A DNA stretch of 64,000 nucleotides from Streptoalloteichus hindustanus (GTDB taxonomy: Bacteria > Actinomycetota > Actinomycetes > Mycobacteriales > Pseudonocardiaceae), in the NCBI RefSeq assembly GCF_900129375.1, contig NZ_FQVN01000005.1:1-64000 (forward strand). The letters are read 5' to 3'. Positions 42,015 to 50,797 of this stretch are shown in pieces. Under the pieces are notes generated by a model, which was given only the letters and a program-made list of their open reading frames with translations, searched no databases and was not told the origin of the DNA. Every line of letters begins with the position of its first letter. The first letter of the stretch is position 1. The translations under genes were made by a program, and so were the position numbers.

Positions 42015-42404
42015 GTGATCAGGATCGCCGTGACCAGTCTGTACGTCGACGACCAGGACGAGGCGCTCCGGTTCTACACCGACGTCCTCGGTTTCGTGAA
42101 GAAGAACGACATCCTGGCCGGGGACGGGCGGTGGCTGACCGTGGCCTCGCCCGACGGGCCCGAGGGGGTGGAGTTGCTGTTGGAGCCCAACGGCAACCCG
42201 GTCGCGCGGAGCTACCAGCGCGCGATGTTCGAGGCGGGCGTGCCCGCCACCCTGTTCGCCGTCGACGACCTGCCGGCCGAGTACGAGCGGATGCGGGGGC
42301 TGGGCGCGGTCTTCCCCGTCGAGCCGACGAGGGAGGGGTTGGTCCTCCAGGCCGTTCTCGACGACACCTGCGGCAACCTCGTCCTGCTCGCCCAGGTCGA
42401 CTGA
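42015..42404 (+). CDS. VOC-family (glyoxalase/bleomycin-resistance) protein
   Basis: A 129-residue protein with two beta-alpha-beta-beta-beta units: VTSLYVDDQDEALRFYTDVLGF and TLFAVDDLPAEYERMRGLGAVFPVEP, ending GNLVLLAQVD. These folds bind a metal with His/Glu and may act on lactoylglutathione, bind a drug, or be dioxygenases. GTG 42015 has GGGAGG upstream. Confidence 0.88.
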   Translation: MIRIAVTSLYVDDQDEALRFYTDVLGFVKKNDILAGDGRWLTVASPDGPEGVELLLEPNGNPVARSYQRAMFEAGVPATLFAVDDLPAEYERMRGLGAVFPVEPTREGLVLQAVLDDTCGNLVLLAQVD

Positions 42405-42480
42405 GCTCCGGTTGTCCACTCTGGACAAGAGCTCGGCGGTGTCGCGGCCAGGGCTGTCAGCTCGACGCGACGAGTCGAGA

Positions 42481-42509
42481 TTGACATGTCTGGCAGGACG
42501 TGTCAGTCT
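42481..42509 (+). promoter_or_regulatory. promoter of the FAD monooxygenase, operator-like
   Basis: TTGACA (42481-42486), 17 bp, CAGTCT (42504-42509); the next six bases reach ATG 42516, so it is leaderless. TGACA and TGTCA at the ends (42482-42486 and 42501-42505) form an inverted repeat spanning the promoter, a likely repressor site. Confidence 0.6.
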
Positions 42510-42515
42510 CGGAGT

Positions 42516-44189
42516 ATGGACGACGTCGAGGTGCTGATCGCGGGCGCCGGCCCGACCGGGCTGACCCTGGCCTGCGACCTGCTCCGCAGGGGGATCGGCT
42601 GCCGCGTGGTGGACCGGGCCGCCGAGCCGTCGCGGGGCTCCCGGGGCTTCGGCGTCAAGCCCAGGACGATGGAGGTGTTCCACGACCTCGGCGTCGCGGA
42701 CCGCGTCCTGGCGGGCGGCCGGACCGACAGCCACCTCCGCTTCCACCTGGGCCACCCGCCCCTGTTCGACCTGCGGACGCCGGCCGAGCCGGCCAGCGCC
42801 CGGAGCGCCTACCCCAACTCGGTCTCGCTTCCCCAGTGGCGCACGGAGGCCATCCTGCGCGCCCGGCTCGCGGAACTGGGCGGCGAGGTCGACTTCGGCT
42901 GCGAGCTCACCGACTTCGCCGCCGACGAGGACGGGGTGACCGCGACCCTCCGCCAGGACGACGGCACGGCGCCAGCGACGACCGAAACCGTGCGCGCCCG
43001 CTACCTGGTCGGGGCGGACGGGGGACGCAGCTTCGTCCGCCACCGACTCGGCCTGGCCTTCCGCGGCTCCACCGACGAGGAGGCCCGCGCGCTCCTCGCC
43101 GACGCGCGGGTGCGCGGACTGGCCGACGACGCCGTCCACCTGTGGCTGGGCGACTCCGGGCTGCTCGTCCTCCGGCCCACCCCGCACGCCGACACCTGGC
43201 AGGTCGTCGCGTCGCTCCACCCGGACGCGGCGGGGGAGTGGCCCGAGGCGACCGTGGAGACCCTGCGGCGCGCCGTGGTCGAGCGGACGGGGCGCGACGA
43301 CATCGAGCTGGGCGAGCCCGAGTGGCTCTCCGTCTGGCGGTACAACCTGCGGATGGTGGACCAGTACCGCGCGGGGCGGGTCTTCCTGGCCGGCGACGCC
43401 GCCCACGTCCACAGCCCGTTCGGCGCGTTCGGCATGAACACCGGCATCCAGGACGCCTACAACCTCGGCTGGAAACTCGCGCTGGTGATGCGGGGCAGGG
43501 CGGAGGAGTCCCTTTTGGACACTTACGAGGCCGAGCGGCTGCCCGTCGCCCGTGCGGTGCTGGCCGAGAGCGACCGGCGCTTCTCCGCGGCCACGCCGCC
43601 GGCGGCGTTGCGGCCCCTCCTCCGGTTCCTGATCAAGCCGTTCCTGGCGCGACAGCAACGCCAGGACCGCGAGGACCGGCCCCGCTACCGCGACAGCTCG
43701 CTGAGCCTGCACCTCGGAAGTCCCCGCGCCCGCGTGCGCGCCGGCGACCCGGCACCCGGCGGGGTCGGGCGAATCCCCGGTGAAAGTCGGCCCGTCCTGT
43801 TGCTGGATCTGATGCGGGGCAAGCACTTCACGCTGCTCGCCTTCGGCGCGGGCAGTGCGGAGGCGGCCGAGCGGGTGGTGCGCGGGCATGAGGAAACCTT
43901 GCGGGTCTACGCGGTGACCTCCACCGACCGTCCTGCTTCTGGTGGCGTCAGGACGATCGCGGACACCAGCGGTGGCATCCGACGCGCCTACGGCGCCCGC
44001 GAGAACAGCCTCGTCGTCATCCGCCCAGACGGCCACATTGGACTGATCACCCACACCGAGCCCGAGCGGGCGTTGCGGGAGTACCTGCGCCGCCTGGGAA
44101 TGCGGCCCGCGCGGGAGACCCTGGCGGCGGCGACGTCCGTCGCGTCGTCGCCGACCGACGTCGCGGAGCGCGGCGCGAACTCCGCCTGA
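42516..44189 (+). CDS. class A FAD-dependent monooxygenase
   Basis: A 557-residue protein with FAD GxGxxG near 10-16 (VLIAGAGPTGLTLACDLLRRG), the DG motif GADGGRSFVRHRLG and the GD motif GRVFLAGDAAHVHSPFGAFGMNTGIQDA, followed by a thioredoxin-like C-terminal domain (about 430-540) typical of aromatic-polyketide hydroxylases (PgaE/RdmE-type, also rifampicin monooxygenases). Substrate unknown. Confidence 0.88.
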   Translation: MDDVEVLIAGAGPTGLTLACDLLRRGIGCRVVDRAAEPSRGSRGFGVKPRTMEVFHDLGVADRVLAGGRTDSHLRFHLGHPPLFDLRTPAEPASARSAYPNSVSLPQWRTEAILRARLAELGGEVDFGCELTDFAADEDGVTATLRQDDGTAPATTETVRARYLVGADGGRSFVRHRLGLAFRGSTDEEARALLADARVRGLADDAVHLWLGDSGLLVLRPTPHADTWQVVASLHPDAAGEWPEATVETLRRAVVERTGRDDIELGEPEWLSVWRYNLRMVDQYRAGRVFLAGDAAHVHSPFGAFGMNTGIQDAYNLGWKLALVMRGRAEESLLDTYEAERLPVARAVLAESDRRFSAATPPAALRPLLRFLIKPFLARQQRQDREDRPRYRDSSLSLHLGSPRARVRAGDPAPGGVGRIPGESRPVLLLDLMRGKHFTLLAFGAGSAEAAERVVRGHEETLRVYAVTSTDRPASGGVRTIADTSGGIRRAYGARENSLVVIRPDGHIGLITHTEPERALREYLRRLGMRPARETLAAATSVASSPTDVAERGANSA

Positions 44190-44202
44190 GCGTTGTCCCG
44201 GG

Positions 44203-44652
44203 TCAGGTGATTTCGAAGCGCACCAGGGGAACGCGTCGCCCGATGTCCTCCGGCAACGGCTCGGCCGAGGTCAGTTCGGGCAGGCCGAGCGCCGACGCGA
44301 CGATCCTCGCCTGACCCGGGTGCTCGTGGCGGTACCGGTCCAACCGGCGTCGGGACTCCTCGGGGGCGAGGACGTGCGCCCGCCCGGCCACGCCGCGGTT
44401 CCGGCCCCACCACAACCGAACCCTCGGCGTGGCCTCGACGTTGCGCAACCACTGCGACGCCCGCCCGTAGCCGGACGCGACCACGACCGCGTCGGGCTCG
44501 CGGAGCAGGACCTCCAGCACGACGTGGCGTGCCTGGCCGCTCTTCCGGCCGGTGTGTTCGACCATGACGAACCGTCGGCCGAGCAGGATGCCGAGGCCGG
44601 CTCGGAAGAGCGGGATCGGTGCTCGCGCCAACCAACGCGGGATCTTCCGCAT
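44203..44652 (-). CDS. deazaflavin (F420)-dependent nitroreductase-family protein
   Basis: About 149 residues: LGRRFVMVEHTGRKSGQARHVVLEVLLREPDAVVVASGYGRASQWLRNVEATPRVRLWWGRN is the DUF385/Ddn-like signature. The family uses F420H2 to reduce nitro compounds or enones, in keeping with the LLM F420 enzyme elsewhere in the window. ATG 44652 follows a -10 box TAGCAT by eight bases. Confidence 0.82.
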   Translation of the reverse strand: MRKIPRWLARAPIPLFRAGLGILLGRRFVMVEHTGRKSGQARHVVLEVLLREPDAVVVASGYGRASQWLRNVEATPRVRLWWGRNRGVAGRAHVLAPEESRRRLDRYRHEHPGQARIVASALGLPELTSAEPLPEDIGRRVPLVRFEIT

Positions 44653-45006
44653 GCCCGTGGATGCTAGCCCTCGGTGGATTCCCGACCGAGGCGGTGTCCG
44701 ACGGTCGCCTGTCCTCGCCGATTTCGATTGGGGTGAAAACCCTCGACGGCGCAAGGGGATCGCGGCGACCGCGCGTGGGCCGCCTCCCGATCACCTGGAC
44801 GATCTTCACCCGAACAGATCTGTGCCGGCTGGGCCGTCTGCCCTAGCGTGATCACCGGGCGGAGCGAACCGATCACCCAAGGTCACCCGAGGGCCCGAGG
44901 TGGGTGTCGAGGCGACGCGACGGGGCGACGGACCTGGACCCGGCTCCGGGTGTTCCCGACGCCGAATCTCCGCCCGACCGGTATCCCACACGGAAGGCAT
45001 GAAGCC
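44653..45006. other. divergent intergenic region
   Basis: About 350 bp between the nitroreductase and the secreted-protein gene. A palindrome ACAGATCTGT lies near 44814 and a -10-like TAGCGT near 44845. No gene or riboswitch is supported; I looked for a ydaO-like element and did not find its conserved blocks. Confidence 0.45.
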
Positions 45007-45567
45007 ATGCGCCGATTCCGCAGTTCCCTGCTGGCTGCCATCGCGTGCCTCACGATGCTCACCCTGACCTCGCCCGGTGTGGCCGCGGAACCGTCCGCGC
45101 GCGGCGCGGGAACCGCCGTCGGCCCGGCGGTGGCGGAGCGCACCGCCCCGGCCGACGGGATCGTGCCCGGCACCCGCTACTACCTGGAGCTGAACGAGGA
45201 CCCCACCAGGGGAGTCACCTTCGAGCCCTACATGAACTGGGACTACGTCCTGCTGACCAACGACAGGGGCCGGCACGGCACCCCCGTGGTCTTCCACCGC
45301 AAGGGCGAGGGCTACGTCGTCGAGTCGACGTCCGCGAACTGGGGCGGCTACCGGTACTGGCAGGTCGTCGGGAACGGCGTCCGACTGAACACCGAGAGCT
45401 CGGCGACGGTCTTCGCCGTGCGGCATTCGAACCGGGGATTCCTGTTGGAGGCGTACGGGAACTACGCGACCTACCCGGTGGGCGGGAAGGGGTGGCTGGT
45501 GTTCTACGCCAGTGTCCTCCCGAACTTCCGCGAGTTCGCCTACTGGCGGGCCGTCGAGGCCGACTGA
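45007..45567 (+). CDS. secreted protein, unknown family
   Basis: A 187-residue protein with a clear Sec signal (MRRFRSSLLAAIACLTMLTLTSPGVAA) and a mature part of about 140 residues rich in Tyr, Trp, Gly and Asn (YYLELNEDPTRG, YMNWDYVLLTNDRG, NWGGYRYWQVVG, WLVFYASVLPNFREFAYW). The repeating aromatic turn pattern suggests a beta-rich, trefoil-like or carbohydrate-binding fold, but I recognise no family. ATG 45007; GGAAGG upstream. Confidence 0.65.
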   Translation: MRRFRSSLLAAIACLTMLTLTSPGVAAEPSARGAGTAVGPAVAERTAPADGIVPGTRYYLELNEDPTRGVTFEPYMNWDYVLLTNDRGRHGTPVVFHRKGEGYVVESTSANWGGYRYWQVVGNGVRLNTESSATVFAVRHSNRGFLLEAYGNYATYPVGGKGWLVFYASVLPNFREFAYWRAVEAD

Positions 45568-45913
45568 CCAGGCGGGACAACACGGTTCACCCGGCCCGAC
45601 CCCGAGCGACCGCGGTCCGCGTCGGGTTGTGCCTGACATCCGAGCCGCCACCCGGTGCCCTGTGGTTCGTCGGCAGAACGGCGGACCACAGGGCTCGCCG
45701 TCGTCCTCGGCGATCCCGGGAAGTGGGAAGAACGGGCTCGGGAACGCCGCCGTTCGTGGGGGTGTCCGCCGACGAACGGGTGGATCTCGGCGCGGGCGGG
45801 TGGGGGACGCCTTGTCACGTCACGGTGATCGTTGAACGCTGGGGTCACGGCGGCACCGGAGGCGGGAGCGTCGACAGGGACCCCGGCGGAGCGGCCGCCG
45901 TGAGGAGGAGCTC
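45568..45913. other. intergenic, no gene supported
   Basis: About 345 bp upstream of the selenium-binding protein gene. Nothing beyond its own ribosome site (GGAGGAG at 45903) is convincing. Confidence 0.45.
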
Positions 45914-47338
45914 ATGGCCCACACGCCGCACGGCACCAGCGATCCCACCTTCTACCGCAGCCCGGCCGAGGCCGTCGCCGCCCCGGTCGAGGAGATCGCC
46001 TACGTCGTCGCCTTCGACCGTGCGGGAGAGCGACCCGACGCACTGGCCACTGTGGACGTCGATCCGAACTCGGCCGAGTACGGCCGGGTCGTGGGGTGGG
46101 TGGACATGCCCACGCTCGGCGACGAGCTGCACCACTTCGGCTGGAACGCCTGCAGCAGCGCCTTCGCGCACGCGTGCCACGACGTCACCGACCTGCGGCG
46201 CCGTTATCTGCTCCTGCCCGGCCTGCGCTCGTCGAACATCCACGTGCTCGACACCCACCCCGACCCGCGCCGGCCCGCGTTGGCCAAGACCATCACCGCC
46301 GAGGAACTGGCCGAGCGGGCGGGGTACTCGCGCCCGCACACGCTGCACTGCGGCCCCACCGGGATCTACCTGTCCTGCCTCGGCGGGGCGAACGGGTCGG
46401 AGGGGCCGGGCGGGATCGCGTTGCTGGACCACGACACCTTCGAGGTCCTGCGCGCGTGGGAGACCGACCGCGGGCCGCAGCACCTCGCCTACGACGCCTG
46501 GTGGCACCTCAACCAGAACACCCTCGTGACCAGCGAGTGGGGCACGCCGGGCATGATCGAGGACGGTCTGGTGCCCGATCTGCTGCTGGCCAACAAGTAC
46601 GGGCACGCGCTGCACTTCTGGGACCTGGCCGAGGGGCGGCACGTGCAGCGGGTCGACCTCGGGGAGCAGCACCAGATGGCGCTGGAGCTGCGCCCGGCGC
46701 ACGATCCCGACGCCACGTGGGGGTTCGTCGGCGTCGTGGTGTCCACAGAGGACCTGTCGGCGTCGGTGTGGCGCTGGCGCCGGGACGGCGACCGGTGGGC
46801 GGCGGACAAGGTGATCACCATCCCGGCCGAGCCGGCCGACCCCGACCTGCTGCCGCCGGCCCTCAAACCCTTCGGCGCGGTGCCGCCACTGGTGACCGAC
46901 ATCAACCTGTCCGTCGACGACAGGTTCCTCTACGTCTCGTGCTGGGGAACTGGGGAGCTCAAGCAGTACGACGTGAGCGACCCGGCCGCGCCGCGCGAGG
47001 TCGGCTCCGTGCGGTTGGGCGGCATCACCGCGAGGGCCGCGCACCCGGCCGACCCCGAACGGCGTCTGGCCGGCGGTCCGCAGATGGTCGAGGTGAGCAG
47101 GGACGGCCGGCGGATCTACCTGACCAACTCCCTGTACGGCTCCTGGGACGACCAGTTCTACCCGGACGGCGTGGGAGCCTGGCTGGCCAAGATCGACACC
47201 GACCCGGACGCCGGCGGCGGCCTCCGGCTCGACGAGCGGTTCTTCCCGCGCGGCGACGAGTTCCGGGGCCTGCGCGTCCACCAGGTCCGGTTGCAGGGCG
47301 GGGATTCCTCCTCCGACTCCTACTGCTTCCGGCGGTAG
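45914..47338 (+). CDS. selenium-binding protein family / methanethiol oxidase
   Basis: A 474-residue seven-bladed propeller of the SBP56/SELENBP1 family. Signatures: PTLGDELHHFGWNACSS, GLRSSNIHVLDT, SRPHTLHCGPTGIYLSCLG, WHLNQNTLVTSEWGTP, GKHQMALELRPAH-like EQHQMALELRPAHDP and FLYVSCWGTGELKQYDVSDP, and a C-terminal ...SYCF. Relatives oxidise methanethiol to H2S, H2O2 and formaldehyde with copper. It has no signal peptide, unlike periplasmic MtoX. ATG 45914; GGAGGAG. Confidence 0.88.
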   Translation: MAHTPHGTSDPTFYRSPAEAVAAPVEEIAYVVAFDRAGERPDALATVDVDPNSAEYGRVVGWVDMPTLGDELHHFGWNACSSAFAHACHDVTDLRRRYLLLPGLRSSNIHVLDTHPDPRRPALAKTITAEELAERAGYSRPHTLHCGPTGIYLSCLGGANGSEGPGGIALLDHDTFEVLRAWETDRGPQHLAYDAWWHLNQNTLVTSEWGTPGMIEDGLVPDLLLANKYGHALHFWDLAEGRHVQRVDLGEQHQMALELRPAHDPDATWGFVGVVVSTEDLSASVWRWRRDGDRWAADKVITIPAEPADPDLLPPALKPFGAVPPLVTDINLSVDDRFLYVSCWGTGELKQYDVSDPAAPREVGSVRLGGITARAAHPADPERRLAGGPQMVEVSRDGRRIYLTNSLYGSWDDQFYPDGVGAWLAKIDTDPDAGGGLRLDERFFPRGDEFRGLRVHQVRLQGGDSSSDSYCFRR

Positions 47339-47428
47339 TACGGCGGGGGCGCGGGCCGCGTCCTGTCAACGCTTTCTGTCAGTTCCTTCTCTTGACGCCT
47401 TCTGCCACTGCCTTTTGTCAGCGCCTTC

Positions 47429-47468
47429 CGTCGGGGCCGGGCCGGGCAAGCACGGCCCGGCCCCGACG
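47429..47468. terminator. bidirectional hairpin terminator, 16-bp perfect stem
   Basis: Arms CGTCGGGGCCGGGCCG (47429-47444) and its exact complement (47453-47468), 8-base loop, between the convergent selenium-binding-protein and DJ-1 genes. The stretch just before it (47360-47425) is pyrimidine-rich with a degenerate repeat of CTTTCTGTCAG-like units. Confidence 0.8.
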
Positions 47469-47498
47469 GCGAGGTGCGCTCGGCGCTCGGCTCCTGGC

Positions 47499-48272
47499 TC
47501 AGACCTGGGAGTCGGCGAGCAGCTTGAGCGCCAGCGCCCGCAGCTCGGGGTCGGCCTTGTCCGGGCTGCCCGTGTCGAACGGCGGGTGCGGGTCGTACTC
47601 GATGCCGAGCTGCACGGCCTGCGCCGTGCGGTCGTCGGTCAGGAGCGAGGCCAGGTACAGCGCCATGTCCTGGCCGGCGGACACCCCGGCCGAGGTGATG
47701 ATCTTCCCGTCCCGGACGTAGCGCGCCTTCACGAACGTCGCGCCGAGCGTCTCCAAATAGTCCTTGCCGGCCCAGTAGGTCGTGGCCCGGAGTCCGTTGA
47801 GCAGCCCGGCCTTGCCCAGGATCATCGAGCCGGTGCACACCGACGTCGTCCACCGCGTCCGTTGGTGGACCCGGCGGATCCAGTCCAGCAGCCGCGGGTT
47901 CTCGAACACCCGCAGCACGGCCTTCTCGCTGCCGCCCGGCACCAGCAGGACGTCCAGGTCCCGCACCTGGGCGATCGAGCGCTCGGCGAGCAACGCGATG
48001 TCGCCGGTGTCGGTCCGCACCAGGCCCGGCCGTTCGGCGATCATCGTCACGGTCGCGCCCGGCAGCCGGGACAGCACCTCGGCGGGGCCGGTCGGGTCCA
48101 GCACGCTGAACCCCTCGTAGAGCAGGATTCCGATCCGCGGCCCCTTGCCCCGCTGGTCCTGGCGCGGTGGCTCGGCGCCCTCCGCGTGGGCCGGTGCGCC
48201 CAGGGCGGTCAGGCCCAGCCCGACTCCGCCCACCGCCGCGGCGCGCAACACGTCCCGTCGACTGCTGCCCAT
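47499..48272 (-). CDS. Tat-exported DJ-1/PfpI-family protein
   Basis: A 257-residue protein with a twin-arginine signal (MGSSRRDVLRAAAVGGVGLGLTALGAPAHA). The DJ-1 core follows: RIGILLYEGFSVLDPTGPAEVLSRLPG, LDVLLVPGGSEKAV and the nucleophile SVCTGSMILGKAGLLNG (Cys). This subgroup includes isonitrile hydratases and AraC-like GATase1 domains. The start ATG 48272 has GGGAGG; the longer frame to 48320 is not supported. Substrate unknown. Confidence 0.85.
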   Translation of the reverse strand: MGSSRRDVLRAAAVGGVGLGLTALGAPAHAEGAEPPRQDQRGKGPRIGILLYEGFSVLDPTGPAEVLSRLPGATVTMIAERPGLVRTDTGDIALLAERSIAQVRDLDVLLVPGGSEKAVLRVFENPRLLDWIRRVHQRTRWTTSVCTGSMILGKAGLLNGLRATTYWAGKDYLETLGATFVKARYVRDGKIITSAGVSAGQDMALYLASLLTDDRTAQAVQLGIEYDPHPPFDTGSPDKADPELRALALKLLADSQV

Positions 48273-48557
48273 GGAGCGTTCCTCCCCAGGATGTTGATCA
48301 CTCTCGGCCCAGGTTCTCATAGGTAGTGCGGCTACGTACAGGGCTCGGGGCGCGCTCCGGCCGCCGGGCGCGGGTGAGATCGCCCACCGCGCCCGACGGG
48401 GTGGTGAGGACGGCGGCGAACGGCCGGTGACGTCGCGTGATCGGCTCAGTCCATTGAGTGGTGAACCGGCGTTCCCCGGGCGAACGAGCGACGTTCACCT
48501 CGGAGTCTTCGATATGCGGTGGACTCCGCCGCGGACCGAGGACAGGAGGCAGCACAG

Positions 48558-50066
48558 GTGACAACTCGGGCGAGATCGGTACTGGCCGCGGCGACCGCCG
48601 CGCTGGCCGCGTTGGCGGCGGTGGTCGGGGTGGGCGCGCCGACGGCCGCCGCCGCGACGCCGAAGGTGTTGGTCGTGGGCATGGACGGCCTGCGGTGGGA
48701 CCGGGTGGCCGCGGCGGACGCGCCCACCCTGGACGCCCTCGCGGCCGGCGGGACCCTGGGGGAGAGCCTGCTCTACTGCTCCCCGATGGCCGGCACCTGG
48801 AGCGGGGCCGGCTGGTCCACCATCGCGACCGGCGTCTGGCCGGACAAGCACGGCGTCAAGGACAACTCGTTCGCCGGCAAGCGCTACGACCAGTACCCGG
48901 ACTTCCTGACCCGGTTGGAGAAGCGCGACCCCCGCTACTCCACGCTGTCCATTGTGGACTGGGCGGCGCTGCACCGGCAGGGCACCTTCTCCGACGCCGT
49001 CGACACCCGGATCACCTACGACGGCGACCGGGACGGCTACGCCGAACTGGACGAGAAGGTGACCGCCGACGCGGAGCGCTTGCTGCGCACCGGAAACCCC
49101 GACGCGTCCTTCGTCTACCTGGGCCACACCGACGAGGTGGCGCACAGCAAGGGCGCGGCGAGCGCGGAGTACCTGTCGGCCATCGCGAAGCAGGACCAGC
49201 AGCTCGCCCGCATCCTCGCGGCGGTCCGGTCCCGCTCCACCTACTCCGCCGAGAACTGGCTGGTCGTCGTGACCACCGACCACGGGCACACCGACCGGGG
49301 CGGGCACGGCGGTTGCGGTGTCGCCGAGCGCAGCACGTTCCTGCTCGGCTCCGGGGCCGGCCTCGCCGCCGGCGCCCGCCCGATCGACACGCGCCTGGTC
49401 GACGTCGCGTCGACCGTCTTCCGGCACCTCGGGGTCCCGGCCGACGCCGGGTGGAAGCTCGATGGCAAGCCGCTGGGTGAGCGGAGCGCCGACCCGTTCG
49501 ACACCTTGGCGGGACAGTTGAAGCCGAGGGTCGACGAGACGGAGATCCCCGCGTCCGTGCGCGGGTGGACCCACACCGCGCCCAGCGGATGGTCGGTCGA
49601 CCGGTCGGGGATGCCCGGCGGCGGCGTGACCGAGTGGCGCGGCTGGTCCTTCACCAACGACCAGTTCTGGAGTCGCACGCAGTCCGGGCAGTGGCGGGAG
49701 AACAACGTGCGGGCGCGCGGTGTCTTCGCCGTCGCCGACTCCGACGAGTTCGCCGACCGGTCCGGCGGCGGTAGCTTCGACTCGACCCTGGTCTCCGCGC
49801 CCTACGCGGTGAGCGGGAAGTCGGCGCTGACCCTGCGCTTCGTCAACCACTACCGGCAGGAGGGCGCGCAGAAGGCGGACGTCCTGGTGTCCTTCGACGG
49901 CGGACCCGACCAGCTCGTCAAGCGCTACGACACCGACGTCGTCTCGTCGGTGGAGGCGTTGCCGGTCGCGGTTCCGGCCGGCGCGGGCACGGTGAAGGTC
50001 AAGTTCCGCTACCACGACGCCAGCAACAACTGGTACTGGGCGATCGACGATCTCCGGGTCGACTGA
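48558..50066 (+). CDS. secreted alkaline-phosphatase-superfamily phosphodiesterase
   Basis: A 502-residue protein with signal peptide (MTTRARSVLAAATAALAALAAVVGVGAPTAAA). The AP-superfamily core has VLVVGMDGLRWDR (first metal Asp), Thr nucleophile region (AGTWSGAGWSTIATGVWPDKHGV), and VVVTTDHGHTDRGGHGG (metal Asp/His). A C-terminal beta-sandwich (about 370-500, ending WYWAIDDLRVD) resembles a carbohydrate-binding or MAM-like domain. It should cleave a phosphodiester outside the cell. GTG 48558 has GGAGG upstream. Confidence 0.87.
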   Translation: MTTRARSVLAAATAALAALAAVVGVGAPTAAAATPKVLVVGMDGLRWDRVAAADAPTLDALAAGGTLGESLLYCSPMAGTWSGAGWSTIATGVWPDKHGVKDNSFAGKRYDQYPDFLTRLEKRDPRYSTLSIVDWAALHRQGTFSDAVDTRITYDGDRDGYAELDEKVTADAERLLRTGNPDASFVYLGHTDEVAHSKGAASAEYLSAIAKQDQQLARILAAVRSRSTYSAENWLVVVTTDHGHTDRGGHGGCGVAERSTFLLGSGAGLAAGARPIDTRLVDVASTVFRHLGVPADAGWKLDGKPLGERSADPFDTLAGQLKPRVDETEIPASVRGWTHTAPSGWSVDRSGMPGGGVTEWRGWSFTNDQFWSRTQSGQWRENNVRARGVFAVADSDEFADRSGGGSFDSTLVSAPYAVSGKSALTLRFVNHYRQEGAQKADVLVSFDGGPDQLVKRYDTDVVSSVEALPVAVPAGAGTVKVKFRYHDASNNWYWAIDDLRVD

Positions 50067-50078
50067 CGACCCGTTCCC

Positions 50079-50122
50079 GGGCAGTGCCCGCGCCACCCTC
50101 CCTCCCGGCGCGGGCACTGCCC
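50079..50122. terminator. hairpin terminator, 16-bp perfect stem
   Basis: Arms GGGCAGTGCCCGCGCC (50079-50094) and its exact complement (50107-50122), 12-base loop, 13 bp after the phosphodiesterase stop. CTTTCGG follows. Confidence 0.8.
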
Positions 50123-50192
50123 CTTTCGGTACTGCCTCTTTCGAGCACTGTCTCTTTCGAGCACTGCCTCTTTCGAAGACTGCCCCTTTCGG
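50123..50192 (+). repeat. 16-bp tandem repeat, about four and a half units
   Basis: Units CTTTCGAGCACTGCCT and variants run directly out of the terminator hairpin; ACTGCC repeats the hairpin's own 3' arm, so the array seems to have grown from the terminator. Confidence 0.8.
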
Positions 50193-50290
50193 ACGCCCGC
50201 CGTTGTGCGCGCACCGTCGCGCCGGGATGGCGGAGGCGAACTCCGCGTTGTTGGTGGCGTCCCCCGGCGGGGAGGGGGAGAATGGGCGGT

Positions 50291-50364
50291 CCCGCCGTAG
50301 CTCAGGGGGCAGAGTGCCTGGCCCTGGGGCCAGGAGGACGCCGGTTCGAACCCGGCCGGCGGGT
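50291..50364 (+). tRNA. proline-like tRNA with an 8-nt anticodon loop
   Basis: Acceptor CCCGCCG / CGGCGGG pairs fully and has the C1-G72 end typical of bacterial proline tRNAs. D-arm GCTC / GAGT, variable region AGGAC, T-arm GCCGG / CCGGC with loop TTCGAAC are normal. The anticodon stem CCTGG / CCAGG encloses eight bases, CCCTGGGG, not seven. If the T is position 33, the anticodon is GGG (Pro). The discriminator is T, unusual for proline. The 3' CCA is not encoded. A true expanded-loop tRNA or a damaged copy cannot be told apart by eye. Confidence 0.6.
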
Positions 50365-50797
50365 CGTCGTCCCGGCGGTCCCCGGCGCTGACCGACAGCC
50401 GGGGACCGCCGGCCCGTCCGGGGGGCGCCCCGCCGGCCGACGGGAAATCCACTGTGGACAGTGAGCCCGGTGGGGGCGGAAGTCGGGACGCGTCGGTCCT
50501 GGCGGCCCTGACCACGGGCTCGCGTCGGAATCCCGCTCGTCGAGCGTCGGCCGCGCCGCCCGCTTCTCGTTCGCAGCCGCGGGGCGAAGCTGTCAGAGTT
50601 TTTTCCTTCGACACCACCGGGATGCCCTGCCAGGCCTTGGTTCTGCCGGCTTCTCTGTCGGCTTCTCTGTCGACTCGGTATCAGTGCCGGGTGGACGGTC
50701 GCGACCCGACGGTGAGCCCGTGTGTCGGCGTCGCGGGCGCTTCTCCCCGGTGTCGCGAAGGCGCGCCGATAGTCCACTTCGGGGCGTCCTCGTGTAG
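50365..50797. other. intergenic, lower-GC region without a clear gene
   Basis: Includes a palindrome copy ATCCACTGTGGAC (50447-50459) and a lower-GC stretch (50590-50760). Open frames on both strands (up to 149 codons) have no family resemblance and poor codon bias. Confidence 0.5.

Noticed and set aside
44653-45006. A ydaO-like c-di-AMP riboswitch before the secreted-protein gene
   Set aside because: The conserved blocks of that class cannot be aligned to this leader; only scattered GC-rich stems are present.
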